Assembly: GCA_001792895.1 (NCBI GenBank)
Contig: MARA01000006.1
Span: 992,001-1,056,000, forward strand
Direction: 5' to 3'
Origin: Lentinus brumalis
Lineage: Eukaryota; Basidiomycota; Agaricomycetes; Polyporales; Polyporaceae
Length of the DNA: 64,000 nucleotides
Shown here: positions 38,855 through 50,994 of the stretch, one piece after another
Position numbering within the stretch: position 1 is the stretch's first letter
Layout: every line of letters begins with the position of its first letter
Notes under the pieces: generated by a model
Told to the model about the DNA's origin: nothing
What the model saw: only the letters and a program-made list of their open reading frames with translations
Database searches by the model: none
Translations under genes and position numbers: made by a program

Positions 38855-39853
38855 TCAGAGCGGTGACATCGTATATTGGAACTGACGGAGCGCCTCGTCG
38901 TCAGCAGGGTCTCGTGCTTTCGGCGAGCAGTTTTGGAGGTACTCGAGAGGCGCCAGACGGCGATCAGTGAGTGTGTACCCAGCAGGCAGAGGCGCGACGG
39001 GGGAATGGGAGCCTGGGAAGGCGAGAGCGGAACCGGAGGCAGAGGGGGTATGTGGTATGTTGGCGAGTCGTCGTCGGTGGAGCTGCTGGACGACGACGTA
39101 AGGGCATCGTGATACACAAGAGGCGGCAGCATGTGTTCCGAGGCCCCGATATGACGGGCGTTGCGTCGTGCGCCGTTGTTGCGTGCGCAGACGTAGCGGT
39201 TGCGAGGGACCTCGATGCGAGAGAGAACTGGTATATCGTCGATGGTATGGAGTGACTCGAGCGAGTCCTGGGTATAGTAGGCGTCTAAAGCCAAGGAGAT
39301 ATCAGGGTCGGCGTCAGCAAAACGAAGTGAGACGATACGCACTCAGGTGCCACTTTCTCGAGTTCTTGGGGTAATCAATGAAGACGGAGTAGGTTTGCTT
39401 GATGAGCTGGGGGGCGCTGCTTATGTCTTGTGGTTTAGCTACCCGGATACCTGGGGTGCGGGGAATAGTGCTCACGTTCTAACGTTATTCCTGTGCAGGA
39501 TGGACGACCTCGACGGGCTGTCCTTCTCATAGTAGATGAGGAAGTTCTGGAACACGCGTCGGCGATCGCACACAAGAGGAAGAGAGGAACGGACGTACAT
39601 CCCGGGCACGAGAAGGACCCCAACTGCGACCCTCCGTGAATCTCTGGATCTCCTGGCCGGTGGCTTCGAGGGGGTTCGAACTGCGCTCCTCCCAGACGTA
39701 GATGCAGCCGGGACGGAGAGCGAGGCGCTCCTCGTCGGCGAGACGGTGGACGACCATCGGGAGGAGTCCGAGCGCCACCGCGTGCAGGATGATCTCCGCG
39801 TCCCGCACGGAGCGGATGCGCAGGCTGGTGATTGTGGGCGACTGCCGCGGCAT
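38855..39853 (-). CDS. Gti1/Pac2 family transcriptional regulator (WOR1/RYP1/SGE1-like)
   Basis: Members of this fungal family bind DNA through a WOPR domain and control morphological switching, conidiation or virulence programmes. ATG 39853 gives MPRQSPTITSLRIRSVRDAE, then ALGLLPMVVHRLADEERLAL, IYVWEERSS, RFTEGRSWGPSRARD, and after an intron NFLIYYEKD. After another intron come QLIKQTYSVFIDYPKNSRKW and, across a further one, HLNAYYTQDSLESLHTIDDI. These are the first and second halves of the WOPR domain. The C-terminal exon is Ser/Pro-rich. Its end is uncertain: a 37-nt intron (GTACAC..CTCGAG) would switch to a frame reading YLQNCSPKARDPADDEALRQ with stop at 38855; without it the frame runs to 38761. 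I prefer 38855 for its composition. The protein is short for the family, lacking the long C-terminal tail. Confidence 0.87.
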
Positions 39854-42570
39854 GGTGGCTGGTGGCTGGACGCGACGCAGAGGAGCAGAGGGCGACGGGG
39901 GGCGGATGGGGAACGGGGTGGACTGGAGAAGCGGGTATTTATGAGGAGTGGACACATAATACGAGGGGAAGCGCCTGGAGATAGAGTTTGCGAAGGCGTC
40001 CTGGGGTGCGGGCATGGACGACGAGCAGAACAAGGGAATCACGCCGACTGTCCTGGAGAGATCAACCTCTGAGCGGGCCGCATGACGATAGCGCTGTCAT
40101 GCTTGTTCTCCCTGCGAACCCAATCTCGCCCGGCTAAGAAGCAGCCACGCGCCATTAATCCGTTCGGAGCCTCGCCTCTGCCTGTAATCTGCCAGAATCT
40201 GAGGCCAATCGCCCACATGCGGTTTACGCGGCGCTGGCACCAGGGTTAGCCAGCAATCGCACCGGCGCACAGGCACCGTGCATCTGTCCCTTGCGTTTCG
40301 CGCACGCTCACTCCATGTGTATTCCGGCGCTGTCCAGCAGAGTATTTCGCGAGCGAGACGCCGACGGTTGGGACGTCGACAGACGGTCGCCGGCATGGAA
40401 GAGAGCCTCGTTCGTGTTTCGGCGCATACGGCGCATATCTGCGATTGTCATTTTTCTTGTCCTCATCGCACTGTGCTCAGTACGCTCAAGTCTCACCGTG
40501 ACGGCAGTATGATGGCGGACCGAGCTGAAGAGTATCTCTGAGCCGCCCGCCAGCGATCGACCACCGTGTCGGCGGCGCCTCCCAGTCGGCGTGGAAGCGC
40601 TCGCCCCTTGGCTCCGACCACAACGTCGACGACGATGTGCTCGTCCTTACGTGAACATTACTCTCTGCGAGCGCCCCACCAGCACCCCATGTCCGTCTCG
40701 CCAGTCTCGACCGTCGCCTTGTGGAAGCCCGGCGGCTAGACAAGATATTACGAAGCTTTCCCGCGAAGCTCTCTGCAGGCCCATGGATAGCACTGCTCTA
40801 TCCTTTCGTGGCTAGCAGCGGGTCCTTTGGTTATGCACGCACGCATTCCGTAACGTCTGCGACAACAGTCTGCCGACATTTCCGGAATGCGCTGTATCTG
40901 CGTGACTATGTCGACCCGAACGCATGACAGCGAACACGCTGCTGCGTTCATTCGAGAATGGCAAGTGGGGCTCCCGTGAGCTCTGACTCTGAGGTGAGCT
41001 TCCGCGTCCTGATATCCCGTTTCTGACACAAATTGGCGCGACACAATGCGGCCCGAAGGCTCAGGCAATTAGTGCGTCTGCGTCTCGTCGCTCGTCGGAA
41101 GGTTTGTCCCGCTACATCTGAGGTCGACATCAACAGATGTGTTCGACTTCTCCAATTCAGCTCGTGACTCCCGGCCTGCAGGTCTTGCGAAGTCCCCTTA
41201 AGAAGCCCATGAGGCTGCCTAGGTTCGTTGACTGTTGTCCCTCTCAGTGAAGCTTCCAACGCGCAGTGCTTCGGGTCTCGCTCTTTCCAGATCGCCGTGC
41301 CCAAACGCGCCGAACCTTAACATCCGAGATGGCGGTCGTCCGGGATCTGCTTGGCGCCGCTCGTGGAATCCTGAACATCACCCCGATTCGCTACAATGCG
41401 CACCCGAGCCGAACAATGTTCTATACTTGGGCGCCTTCACATTCAGTGCCATAGTTTCCGAGATCGTGGGCAGCGTGATCTGGACGCCATTCCCTGTAAT
41501 GACTCTGAGGATTCAGCCACGTTCCCGGTCGCAGAGCGCTCCATCGAAGCCACGCCCCCATACGCAAACGCACACGACTTCGTTCCGGACACACGCGTGG
41601 TTCTGCAGAACGCTGTGGACCGCCATCGTGATTGGGTTTCCACACATATTTCTGTAGTGCCTCGAAGTGGCGAACGATTCTTCCAGGTGATACCAGCGCA
41701 ACCCCGGCGGAGGGGATCGGACGCTCAAAGCCTATCCGGTGCATCTAGGTTCGCCTTAGGAAGGACCTGCGCTGTATTGCACCTCCCTGTGAGTGGATAC
41801 TTCACCTCACACGCCGTGCTCAGGCTGATGCCTTTCTATATTAGCCGTGAAGAAGACGGCCAGGCCGTCGGATGCCACCCTCTAGTACCGGTCTGGCGCT
41901 ACGCATGGCAGGCTTCAACGAGGTTGCTTGCGCCGTAGGGGGCGAATCCAGGTGTTTGGCTCGATTATGCCCTCGCCGAGGTCGATGAATTTCCCTTCTG
42001 AAGCTTCTCCACCGGTAGCTGTCGCCGTCCGCCGAATGGCCTGAATTAAAAAAGGGCCAAGCTAGCAGAACCGGAGCATGCAGGGCCTCTACTGCACGCG
42101 CGCCATCGGCACGCGGCTTGGATTTACGTGCGTAGACTATGCGTGGTTCCTTGGATATACACGAACTGACCCGAGACCATTATAGTAGGGCAGCAGGCAT
42201 CGGAGACGAACTCCGTGCGTCTGCAGTGGTCCATGCCACCCATGTGCAAGTCGCACTGAGCACGGGGTCAGGTAGACAGAAGAGGTGACGTGCCAAGACT
42301 GTCGCGACTTGCGCGATAGAACCCTGTCCGACCCGAGCCAATGAACTCGCGGGCTCCCTTGTGTCGCGCCGATATCCAGGGTGCAGAGACGAAGCCCTAC
42401 CACCGGAAGTTGCTAGTGCGTTCTGGACCCTGCGATGTATTCTGCTCGTAGAGTGAGCTTGGAAGGTTCCTATGGTGCGTGTCCGTTCGTATCGTATCAA
42501 TATGTCATCCGATCGAGAGCGGTTGGCGGGGAGTTATTCCGATTTTCTCATCTCACAATCATGTTTCCTG
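39854..42570. other. Gene-poor stretch upstream of the Gti1/Pac2 gene
   Basis: About 2.7 kb. Overlapping frames on both strands are short and have no motif. It presumably includes the promoter of the regulator. No gene is called. Confidence 0.45.
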
Positions 42571-42578
42571 CAGCGTAC

Positions 42579-43222
42579 TCAAACAAATGGAGTCGTTCTC
42601 CCTTCGAGTGCGTCCGTTGGTGGTGCCGATTGGGCACAATTCGATCGGTGCGTACAGACGCCAGGGATCGTGTGTATCACATGTGGTTGGCTCACACACC
42701 GCGCAGCATAGTATGGACCTCTCGGCCTGCATGAACGGCCGCCTTTCATGGCGTTGCGGAAGCAAAGCGGCCACTCTTTCTCGGCTATCTCTCTGGAAAT
42801 TTCGCTGCGAATCCTAATCTTCTGATTGTATAGAAGGCTTGCATACAGGTATGTCGACAATCGCCATGCGTAGTCCCCATTCTTGGGAACGGTATTGTAT
42901 GGCATGGAGTGCTGACGCACGAGTTCCACGTTTTCAGTGGTAGCAGCATCCATTGGAAATTCCACCCTGCCATCCATCGCGCTCTGATTGAATCCGTGGC
43001 TTCAGACGCGGTTCCTAACCCCAGGATCCCGCATTCCAATGGGCGAGCAACGTCTGCCCACGGGTGGATCATATCGAGATAGCGGTACGTCTGGACTTCC
43101 TCGACCGTCCATCCTGCGTCTCGCATGACAGGTAGTTTCATTCTTCTGCGTGACACAACCCTGTAACTGACCAGTTCACTGCACCCAGGCCGTTCTGACC
43201 GCTGCGCAAGGCAGGCGGTCAC
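42579..43222 (-). pseudogene. Possible frameshifted coding remnant
   Basis: Two overlapping minus-strand frames look coding. The upstream one (42785-43222) contains MKLPVMRDAGWTVEEVQTYR and YLDMIHPWADVARPLECGIL. The downstream one (42579-42977) contains RVEFPMDAATTENVELVRQH and YLYASLLYNQKIRIRSEISR. They overlap around 42960, where a one-base shift or an unseen intron would join them. The composition (Asp, Glu, Lys, Tyr, Ile) differs from the Arg/Ser-rich chance frames nearby. I do not recognise the family. This is low-confidence and may be chance. Confidence 0.25.
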
Positions 43223-44704
43223 ACCGGCATCCGGACATTAGCCTCGAGCTTCGCATGCTTATCGGTAGCTTCTCTGACCTCGATAGCTGTCCTTGCTATT
43301 CTGGGAGGCTTGGGCGCTGGGAGATGTCAGCTGCAGGGTTGAATCGCCAAGAATGTCGAGCGTACACCCTCATGATGTTTTTCACGCTTCCTTTCATACC
43401 CCCGCCCCACCCTTGCCTCACCGAATTGTCACCGTCGGCTGTGACGGCTTCTCGTCCTGGCCAGGGGTGCCTGACGCGTTCGAGGGCGACCGTGTTTGGG
43501 ATGAACGTCGCGTAGGCGATACGCGCATGTTGAAGCGTCATGTCTCGTCCGGCTGCCGACGCGGGGTGGCACGGCATGATCACCTTGGACGTATCACCCT
43601 TTGCCTTATCCTTGAGGGGCAAGGTACCCCGAAGTCGTATGGTTGAGTTGTCAGCTTCTTGCGAGCTCGTGGTTTCATGATCCGCTCACGACGCTTCCAG
43701 GGCCTGTCAAGCAGACTCGTTGATCTCGATCTAGAAAAGATCAGGTCCCTGCTACACACTCGCCCCCACACACCCTTCGGATTATCCTTCCGGTGGTTCT
43801 CAGCTCTTCTTATCCTTCCCGAACGCCGTACATCGCTCGCCCAATGCAGCCCCATCTCTTCCGAACGCCCTCGCCTCCCATTATCAAAAACCAGCAGCCG
43901 AGCGGAGTCGGAATGTGCTTGGACCTACGACGTCTCGCAGCGTGCCCGTGCAGTTCAATTTCTAGCCCCTTCATGGGCCCAGACAGCGCGCCCCTCTCAC
44001 GGGTAGCGTCGTGACCAATGACCCGCCACAAAAGTGTACATTCAATCATACGGCCGCTCAGCCGCATCTAGCCTGTGAGTCAAATCCGTGCCTCAGGCTC
44101 TTGCCGCTGAGCAGTAGCGGACGTGCGATACGGTCTCGCTTGCGAGGCCGTCCGGCGTTGCAGAACAGAGGAAGCGCGAGCGCGGTGCGACCGCCTGCGC
44201 AAGCTAACTCACCTGAGCAGAGATCGAGGCCCCAAACTCGCTCGTGATCCCCTTCCGAAGCAACGTTCACGTCGCTTCGCTTATCCGGGTAACTGCCTTG
44301 TCCGATGCCTGCAAACCCCAGTTCTTCGCGCACGGGCTTCGCACATCGTCCCTGCCAATCACAGAGGGCGCCGCCGGGTGTGTCGCAGCGTGTGGAAAAC
44401 TCCGCCACAGGCCGACCTGGAATCAAGAGGTTCTTTCAGTGATGAAGCGTGGCCGTGTGGGCCCTGGTCTCCCAATATCGCAACTCCCTTGCAAGGGTAG
44501 TAATGACGACATTCGGGACCCCATCGACGGTTCAGATTCTGGTGCAAGCCAAATTGACGGATCGCGAGTACGTGCCTCGATGGGAACAAGCGAGGCTTAG
44601 GCGGCGGAGATCTCGTGCTACCAGGCAAGATGAATCCCTCATAGTTTCCGTGAAATCGTGTTGTACATGCGTGGTGCGCCCTGACGGGAATACTAAGGCG
44701 TGCA
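43223..44704. other. Gene-poor stretch
   Basis: About 1.5 kb. A minus-strand frame at 43296-43622 and short plus-strand frames show no motif. The 3' region of the GLTP gene lies at the right edge. No gene is called. Confidence 0.45.
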
Positions 44705-45558
44705 TCAGAAGCCCTTGCCGTGTCCCCCCTCTTCGTAGAACTTCTCCATGCGCTTGACGATGAGATCCAGAGCGGCGAGCCACTTGTTGAGCTCCTCGTT
44801 GAGCTTGTCGGCCGGGACCGGAGGCCCTCCGGCAGGATCAGCAGCAAGCTTCGAGTAGAGGTCGGCACGGTACGGGCACGCCCTCATCGCGACCTGCAAT
44901 GCACAGCAGCCGACCCGGTGATTAGCGACCGCAAGCACATGGCCGAAGCCTGCATGAAACCAAACGGGGACTGACGGAGAAAATGCCCTTGACGACGAAG
45001 TTGTGGAACTTCTTCAGTGTGGCCTCGTACGACTTGGTGAAGGCAGTGGAGAGCTCCTCGGTGGGGTTCGCTTGCGCGGCGAGGAGGGCCTTGCATGTGA
45101 ACGAGAGCCCACGGATAAGCCACAGCAAGCCCTCAGTCGCGGTACGCTTCTTCTCGCCCTTCTCGTTGACTACCAGAAGCTCGAGAGTGGATGACTGAGC
45201 AGGATCAGCATCGTAGCGAGCGCGGACTTTCTGTGGAAGCAGATGAACACACGGTTCCCATGCCTATCGGAGGAGCGTCAACTTACGGCGATGTTGCCCT
45301 TCAGGTCGGTCTGGACAGGAGTGAAAGCAGCAGATCCCAGGAGTTCTAGTGCGGAGATTAGTCGGTGTGAGAGCGACACCCGTCCTGCTACATACCAAAC
45401 AGTGCCACAACGCCTTGGGCTGCCTCAAGGAATGCGAGTGTGTCGACGCCAGCGTCTGTGATGGGAACGTCCGCGAAGGACTAGAACGGTTCAAGTACGT
45501 GGCCGGGTTCGACATTCAGTTGCATTCTCACCTTTACGGTCTCGAAGAATGGGGCCAT
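44705..45558 (-). CDS. Glycolipid transfer protein (HET-C2-like GLTP)
   Basis: GLTP moves glucosylceramide and related glycosphingolipids between membranes; the Podospora homologue HET-C controls heterokaryon incompatibility. ATG 45558 gives MAPFFETVK, then across introns SFADVPITDAGVDTLAFLEA and VVALFELLGSAAF. The lipid headgroup site is intact: TDLKGNIAKVRARY has the D-x3-N-x2-K residues, LLWLIRGLSF has the Trp that stacks on the sugar, and KFHNFVVKGIFS has the His. The last exon reads VAMRACPYRADLYSKLAADP and ends KFYEEGGHGKGF before the stop at 44705. Introns lie near 45490-45532, 45366-45395, 45210-45290 and 44896-44985. The length of about 205 residues is right. It shares a short promoter region with the divergent reductase gene. 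Confidence 0.93.
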
Positions 45559-45771
45559 TTGGATCGATGCAGGTGGATGAGAGCAGGAGAGAGCCTGCTG
45601 GCAAGAGGCTGTAAGGGAGAGATCCGCCGATCACCACGCTGATTAGCCCAGTTATCTTATCTTATCTTGCGCCATCTCATGCAGTGTTTGCGCGCTCCGG
45701 CTGACCAAGTCCCTTCGAACTTCCGCAAACCCACAAACTCTCTGTTCTGGCCGCAACGCCCGCCAGTAACC
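45559..45771. promoter_or_regulatory. Divergent promoter between GLTP and methionine sulfoxide reductase genes
   Basis: There are only 213 bp between the two start codons, so both genes must be driven from here. The interval contains a short TTATC tandem run at about 45652-45668 (three copies on the plus strand; GATAA on the other), which includes GATA-type sites. Confidence 0.6.
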
Positions 45772-46963
45772 ATGCCGCACGCAGATTCCGCCATGATCCC
45801 CGCGGGGCTTGACAAGGAGGCTTTCTGGCGCCACGTCCACGAACAGCTTGGCTATCTCTTGGCTGGTCAACGAGATTGGGTGTGTTTGCGCTTGTGTATT
45901 GTTGTCCTGGACTCGCTGAGTTTCTAACGTGCGCTGTCTAGGTCACCAACCTCGCCAACGCATCATCCTTGATATACAACTCGCTTCTGGCCTTTCCGGA
46001 GTTTGCAGACGGTGACCGCATGGTCAATTGGTGTGGTGCGTACTATCGCTCGCCCCTCCTGATTTTGGGTTGCCACATCTCGGAATGGAAGGGCAAATGA
46101 CAGGTCAACCTGTTTAGAATCACTGGCGTCCCGGTTGTTCGCTCGCGGGAACCAGCTTAGCGAGCGGAAGTGAGCATTCCGGGATTTTTTCTCACACGTC
46201 GTCTCCGGACATCTCTGCAGTGACAAGCTGGACGTTCCGTTTCACTGCGCCTTTCTCCTGAACACATCTGTATTGCGTTCCATTCATACCTTTGTTGTGA
46301 GCGCTACGCCGCGATATCTAACATTCTGAGCGGCACATCGAAGTTCGTTGCGCCCGCTCGTGAGCTCGCTCGTGACGTCTGTCTTCCACGGCACACTGGT
46401 CAGCGACGTGTGGTCAGATGGGACCACGGACTGTCTACCGTCTACCAATTGAGTACGGGAACTCGAGCGCGCGCACATCATGTCCATTGCGGCATGCTGC
46501 TCGATAACCTCCATTCGCTTGGATTCCGATACTGATACCCGTCATCCATCTAGGCTTCTACATCGACTCCGAGCTCTTCCCTGCACCCAAACTCATTTCC
46601 CCAAAGGACACGTCGGCGCCACAGCTCGCACGTCTTCTACTCGGACCCTTCTGCGGCAAGCCAGCATGTCAATTGATCCACGTTTCGCCCGGCAAAGCGC
46701 GCGGCGTCTGCGCCGATGCATACTGCCAGAAGAAGACGTTGCTCGTCAAGGACGTAGACGCGTATCCGGGACACATCGCGTGTGACGGCGAGACGAAGAG
46801 CGAGGTCGTTTGCCCGCTGCTTCTGAAGCTGCCCAATGAGGAGTCAGAGCGCGCGATCGGGGTCTTGGACCTTGACTGTCTGGCACTGGGCGGGTTTGAC
46901 GAGGTAGACAGCCGGGGGCTGGAGAGGATCGCGAAGCTCGTGGTCGATGCCTGCGATTGGTAA
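45772..46963 (+). CDS. Free methionine-(R)-sulfoxide reductase, GAF domain (yeast YKL069W-like)
   Basis: This enzyme reduces free methionine R-sulfoxide using a GAF-fold active site. Exon 1 gives MPHADSAMIPAGLDKEAFWR and LLAGQRDW; exon 2 gives VTNLANASSLIYNSLLAFPE and DRMVNWCG. A 518-nt intron (46036-46553) follows, then FYIDSELFPAPKLISPK. The three cysteines of the catalytic relay are present: ACQLIHV, ARGVCADAYC and GHIACDGETKSEV. The rest (RAIGVLDLDC, LERIAKLVVDACDW) completes the domain before TAA at 46961-46963. The length of about 190 residues fits. The WCGFYI junction across the long intron matches the family exactly, so the long intron is real at the protein level. The start at 45772 gives a slightly longer N-terminus than usual. 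Confidence 0.93.
46036..46553 (+). other. Unusually long intron (518 nt)
   Basis: The donor is GTGCGT, the acceptor CATCTAG, and a TACTGAT branch-like site lies about 25 nt upstream. Other introns of the window are about 45-90 nt. The intron carries a 76-codon minus-strand frame (46284-46514) with mixed composition. Confidence 0.8.
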
Positions 46964-49900
46964 CCGTACAGGCGGCACGGAGTCCTGTACGTATGCGAGA
47001 AGTTCTGATTGAAGCAATTGACATCCTGTCAGGGAAGGTCTTCCACCTGCATCTCACAGCGGGGTTTCCTCATGGTCGAACAGGCACGAGAGAACCGACG
47101 TACACCTGCTTCTCGGCGTCGGTATTGCGATATGGTCGTTCCTATACCCGGGCGCTCGTGGTAGCCATGTGTCGAACAGGAAGGCAGTTTGTGAAAAGCG
47201 TATAGCGCCGAACCCACGAGCTAGGTGCTCATCGGGGTCCCCTATGTGGAATGTGAAGTTAACGCTGTCAATAGCGCAGGACCGCGCCTATGTCTGGCCA
47301 GTCTGCCGCACAAGCCCTCTTCGATGCCTTCGCGAAGTAACGGACGGATCACTCTTATCGAACGGCAGCCTGAGGAATTCTGACTAAGTACATCGATGTC
47401 AGTTACACGCTCACGCTTCCTTTCAAGCCCGTACTTCAATGGCAGGGTCGGAGTCGTTATGGTTGATGGCCCTACCAGCCGGAGGAACACCTTGGGATGT
47501 CGCAATAAGGCTGCTATCTTAAACCGGGATGTCGGACAAGCTGCGTTGGCCCAAATTGCAGCGGAAGTGATGCGTCCTGGTACTACACCGATACCGTCGA
47601 GACACTTACAGACGGGGCGTCATACGTTGTCAGGGTCATATGTGTGTGGCAATATGAGGTACGCAGCCGTCCGACCCTTGGTCATTGCATCCGGTTGCAG
47701 GAGTTCCGTAGTTCGAGCAATTGTATGGGGTAAACTTCTTTTGATGTACAATGCCACACGTCGCCATGCATCCCTGGGAGTGTCTAAGATACAGACTTCC
47801 AGAAGACAGTGGTACAGAGTCGGTCGATGCACCCAAGACTCTAGTATATAATTGCGAACCCGCTTGACAGCGCGATGCAGCGCCAAGAAGGTCACTCATT
47901 GTACCGCGGAGCGCACGACGTGTTCCATACATTGCCTCGATACATCGGGCGCGAGTTGTTCTCCTGACGTTCTACGCTTCCATTCCATACGTAGTGCGCG
48001 GAGTCAAGATACTTATGTGATCTGCTGGCCGCGAGCTTATTGGTAGATAGTACCCAGTGATATTCGGACCAGGGAATACGTATGTGGTTAAGAGTAAGCA
48101 TCATCGAAGTGACAAAGTCCTGCGAGCATGTCTGTGTATTAGAAGGCTGGGCGGAGCGATAGTAGATACAATTAATGAAAGACCCAACCATTCAGTAACG
48201 TGCGATCTCACAGTGTCGTCTCACCTGCACCTGATAGGATGATATTTACAGGGCAAAGGTCAATTGGCGCCGCAGCAGGAAGTTTCAACCCAGGAGCGCC
48301 CCAAAATACCACGTAGTAGCATCACCGATGTCACCGCAGCTTATGCCGGACGCCTCTCTTACGACAATTTCTCCTCAGGTCCTGTAGTGCCCCTTCTGGC
48401 ACGCTCAGCATGGTCATTCTCAGACAAAGTAAGCGTCTCTAACGGACCTTGCTTGTGGTCAGCGCCCTTAAGCACGGCATCGATGAAGGTTCAAACTCCG
48501 GGAAAGCTTCTAAGCGGACGATGGGACAAGCTGGACAAGCATGGCTACCGTCAGGGTGTTCGAGAATGGCACCGAGGCGTCAGATGAACGGAGAAGGGAA
48601 TAGGCCTTTCCCGTACCGGGCTCATGGCGGTCACTTTGAATAAGGTTCGAGAGGAAACGCGGACATAGACGCGTCCAATTTGAAGAAGGAGAAGCAGGAC
48701 ACGGGGCCCTGGCGGATTGCCTTGAACTGTCAGTGTCTCTTTGTTCGCAGCATGGCTAGACGCACCGTTCGCGCCATACAGGGGCGACCAGGCCATACGG
48801 CACAATAACAATAAGTATTGCATCTGTCCACCGGGAACAAACGACTCGTCTGTGACGGCACTGTTTCCTTGGGCTTGAGCGATGGCTAGTTTCCAGATGC
48901 AGAGTGCAGGTCCCGACCTCCAGGATCCTGGGCCTCGGAGATTTCGGTGCGTCGTCTCCTGTCGTCTTCTTACGCAATTATGGCAGCCGCACCGGAATTA
49001 TATGGATGAGCCGGCTGACACAACATCCGCACAAGTAGGGAGGACGTCGGAGCGAGGATATGCGATCATGATGCGTGGACGACAGGAGATAGGCTGGGTC
49101 TAAAATTAGTGTCATGGCAGCGGTGGTGAGCAGGGAATGTTGAAAACGTTTCATCGCCGAACCACGATATTGAAGACGATACCTCGGATACCCGGCACTC
49201 CCTGACAGCAAGCGGGTCATTCAAATTTTCCTAGCGCTTTCTGGGGCCTCCACGGCACCCGAGTCCGCCCAAGCGGCTACCACAGAGCATGGCAACCTTT
49301 CAAGGCATTCCTGCGCACAGGGTTTGTGAATGGAGTCCTACGACTATGGTGTGTGCTGTCACCGAGTCCCAGTTAAGTTTACAAGATGTTAACCAAGAGG
49401 GTGGCCGGGCCACAGTGGCAGCTGAGTGTGTCATGCCGTTACAATTCATGCGAAAGGGAACTTGCATGTCGCATGGGGTTCGGATATCGCGGCGACGACG
49501 GACCGTAGTGTGGTTAGGACCTGACTCCAGTCGCGGGGAACGACGGGAAAAGCTGGCGCCTGGCGGAAGTACGCGGGATAGTCACAAGCGCACTATGTGC
49601 ATCCAGGTTCGAGCCCCCCTGGGCGCACCTACTTTCGCGACCTACCCGACGCTCCCCAGCAGTCTCTTCTCCATGATCGCCCCCTCGTCGTGGACGTCCC
49701 TGTCCCATTCCAAGCTGGTGGTATGATAGGTGCGGCACTCTCACATTTCCCAGGGAAAGCGTCGACGACCGGTGGCCGAGGCATCCGCCACGTCGATTTT
49801 TCTTGCTGTGGGCCAGGATCGCCTCAATCCCATAGCGTGGCTCGAGGAATCCTGCTTCGTTTCTTGGCCGGCATGGAATCGCAGTGAGTACGGACATGGC

Positions 49901-50994
49901 CTTACATGGTCGCCCCGCGGCACCTCGATCTATCGTTCCCGAGACCGCATAAACGGTCCGAGGCTCGAGCGGCTGGGTGATACCGAAGAAATGTATCTAA
50001 GTAATTGGCATGCAGTGGGTCATTTTGACATCCACTGCATGGCACATACTCGGGCGCATCAAGGGTTGGACAGGTTCAAGTCGATCGAAGCGGTGTACTT
50101 TGTGCATCGACACCGCATCCTTGTAAGGCATCGTCGTCCCTGTGTGCGCACACTTTCGAGGTCGATGCATAGGCGGGCCAGCTGAGTTCTCCTGCATCCC
50201 TGTACATCTAGACACGACTGCATGTCGGGAGTCCGTGACTTGAGCCTGATTGTGGACATCTTCGCATGTCAGGTCCACGAGGCAAAAGCGTCTGTTCGAT
50301 TCGAAGTAGTTCCGACCGTCCTATCATAGCCTATCATACATACACTCAGTATGCACTGCGTCAGCCATCTATCACCGGCGGCCTCCATAGAAGGTGTGAG
50401 AGGCTCTAAAGGCACTGTTGCAATTAGCTGACATGTGGAGTTGTTGTCATAGTCGGCCGGTGTGCCAAAGTACTCTACACGGACAGTGACTTAAAGTTTT
50501 CTTCTACAGGTTCCAAGGAGAAGCCATCCCTCGGGCTGCCGCATCAACCCTCGCAGTACACTCTCCAAGGCTGTGAGCCAACTCACTGACCTCCAGAAGT
50601 ACATGGTCGAGGCCGCATACTGAAAGCATGTCTTCGGAACTCATGGCTTGTCGAGTCAGGCATGGCCCCGCACATGGACCATCCGTGCTGGCGACGTCCT
50701 CGTATGCCTCCCCAGGGGTATCCACTGTCAGAGGTGCAGATTAGGTGATCTATCGTACCGTCATTTCGTATCTACGGGGTCTCACTGCTCGTAGCCATAT
50801 GTCAAGCAGAGGCGTGGCTGAATCTCCCAGATACAAGTCGACCTTTGCCGGTTTAGCCCGCCTCACGTGCTGCGCGCAACGGGAGAAGGGAGAAGGACCG
50901 TGCAAGGTATAAGTACGACACGACAAGCAACATAGAGGTCATCGTCCCCTCACTTCCGCCGCCCGTTGTCAGTTGTCGCCTCTGTTTAGTGTCC
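46964..50994. other. Gene-poor stretch
   Basis: Four kb with frames up to about 150 codons on both strands (for example 47396-47851, 49289-49726 and 49730-50185, plus). They contain occasional plausible patches such as RLNPIAWLEESCFVSWPAWN, but no splice-linked chain and no recognised family. No RNA gene or mobile element is recognised. Confidence 0.45.

Noticed and set aside
39668..39690. GGGTTCGAAC, resembling a tRNA B box
   Set aside because: It lies inside the coding exon of the Gti1/Pac2 gene and no tRNA cloverleaf can be formed around it. No other convincing tRNA was found.
46964..50994. Plus-strand frames near 47.4, 49.3 and 49.7 kb with partly plausible composition
   Set aside because: They do not connect through splice sites, change frame without pattern, and match no family I know.
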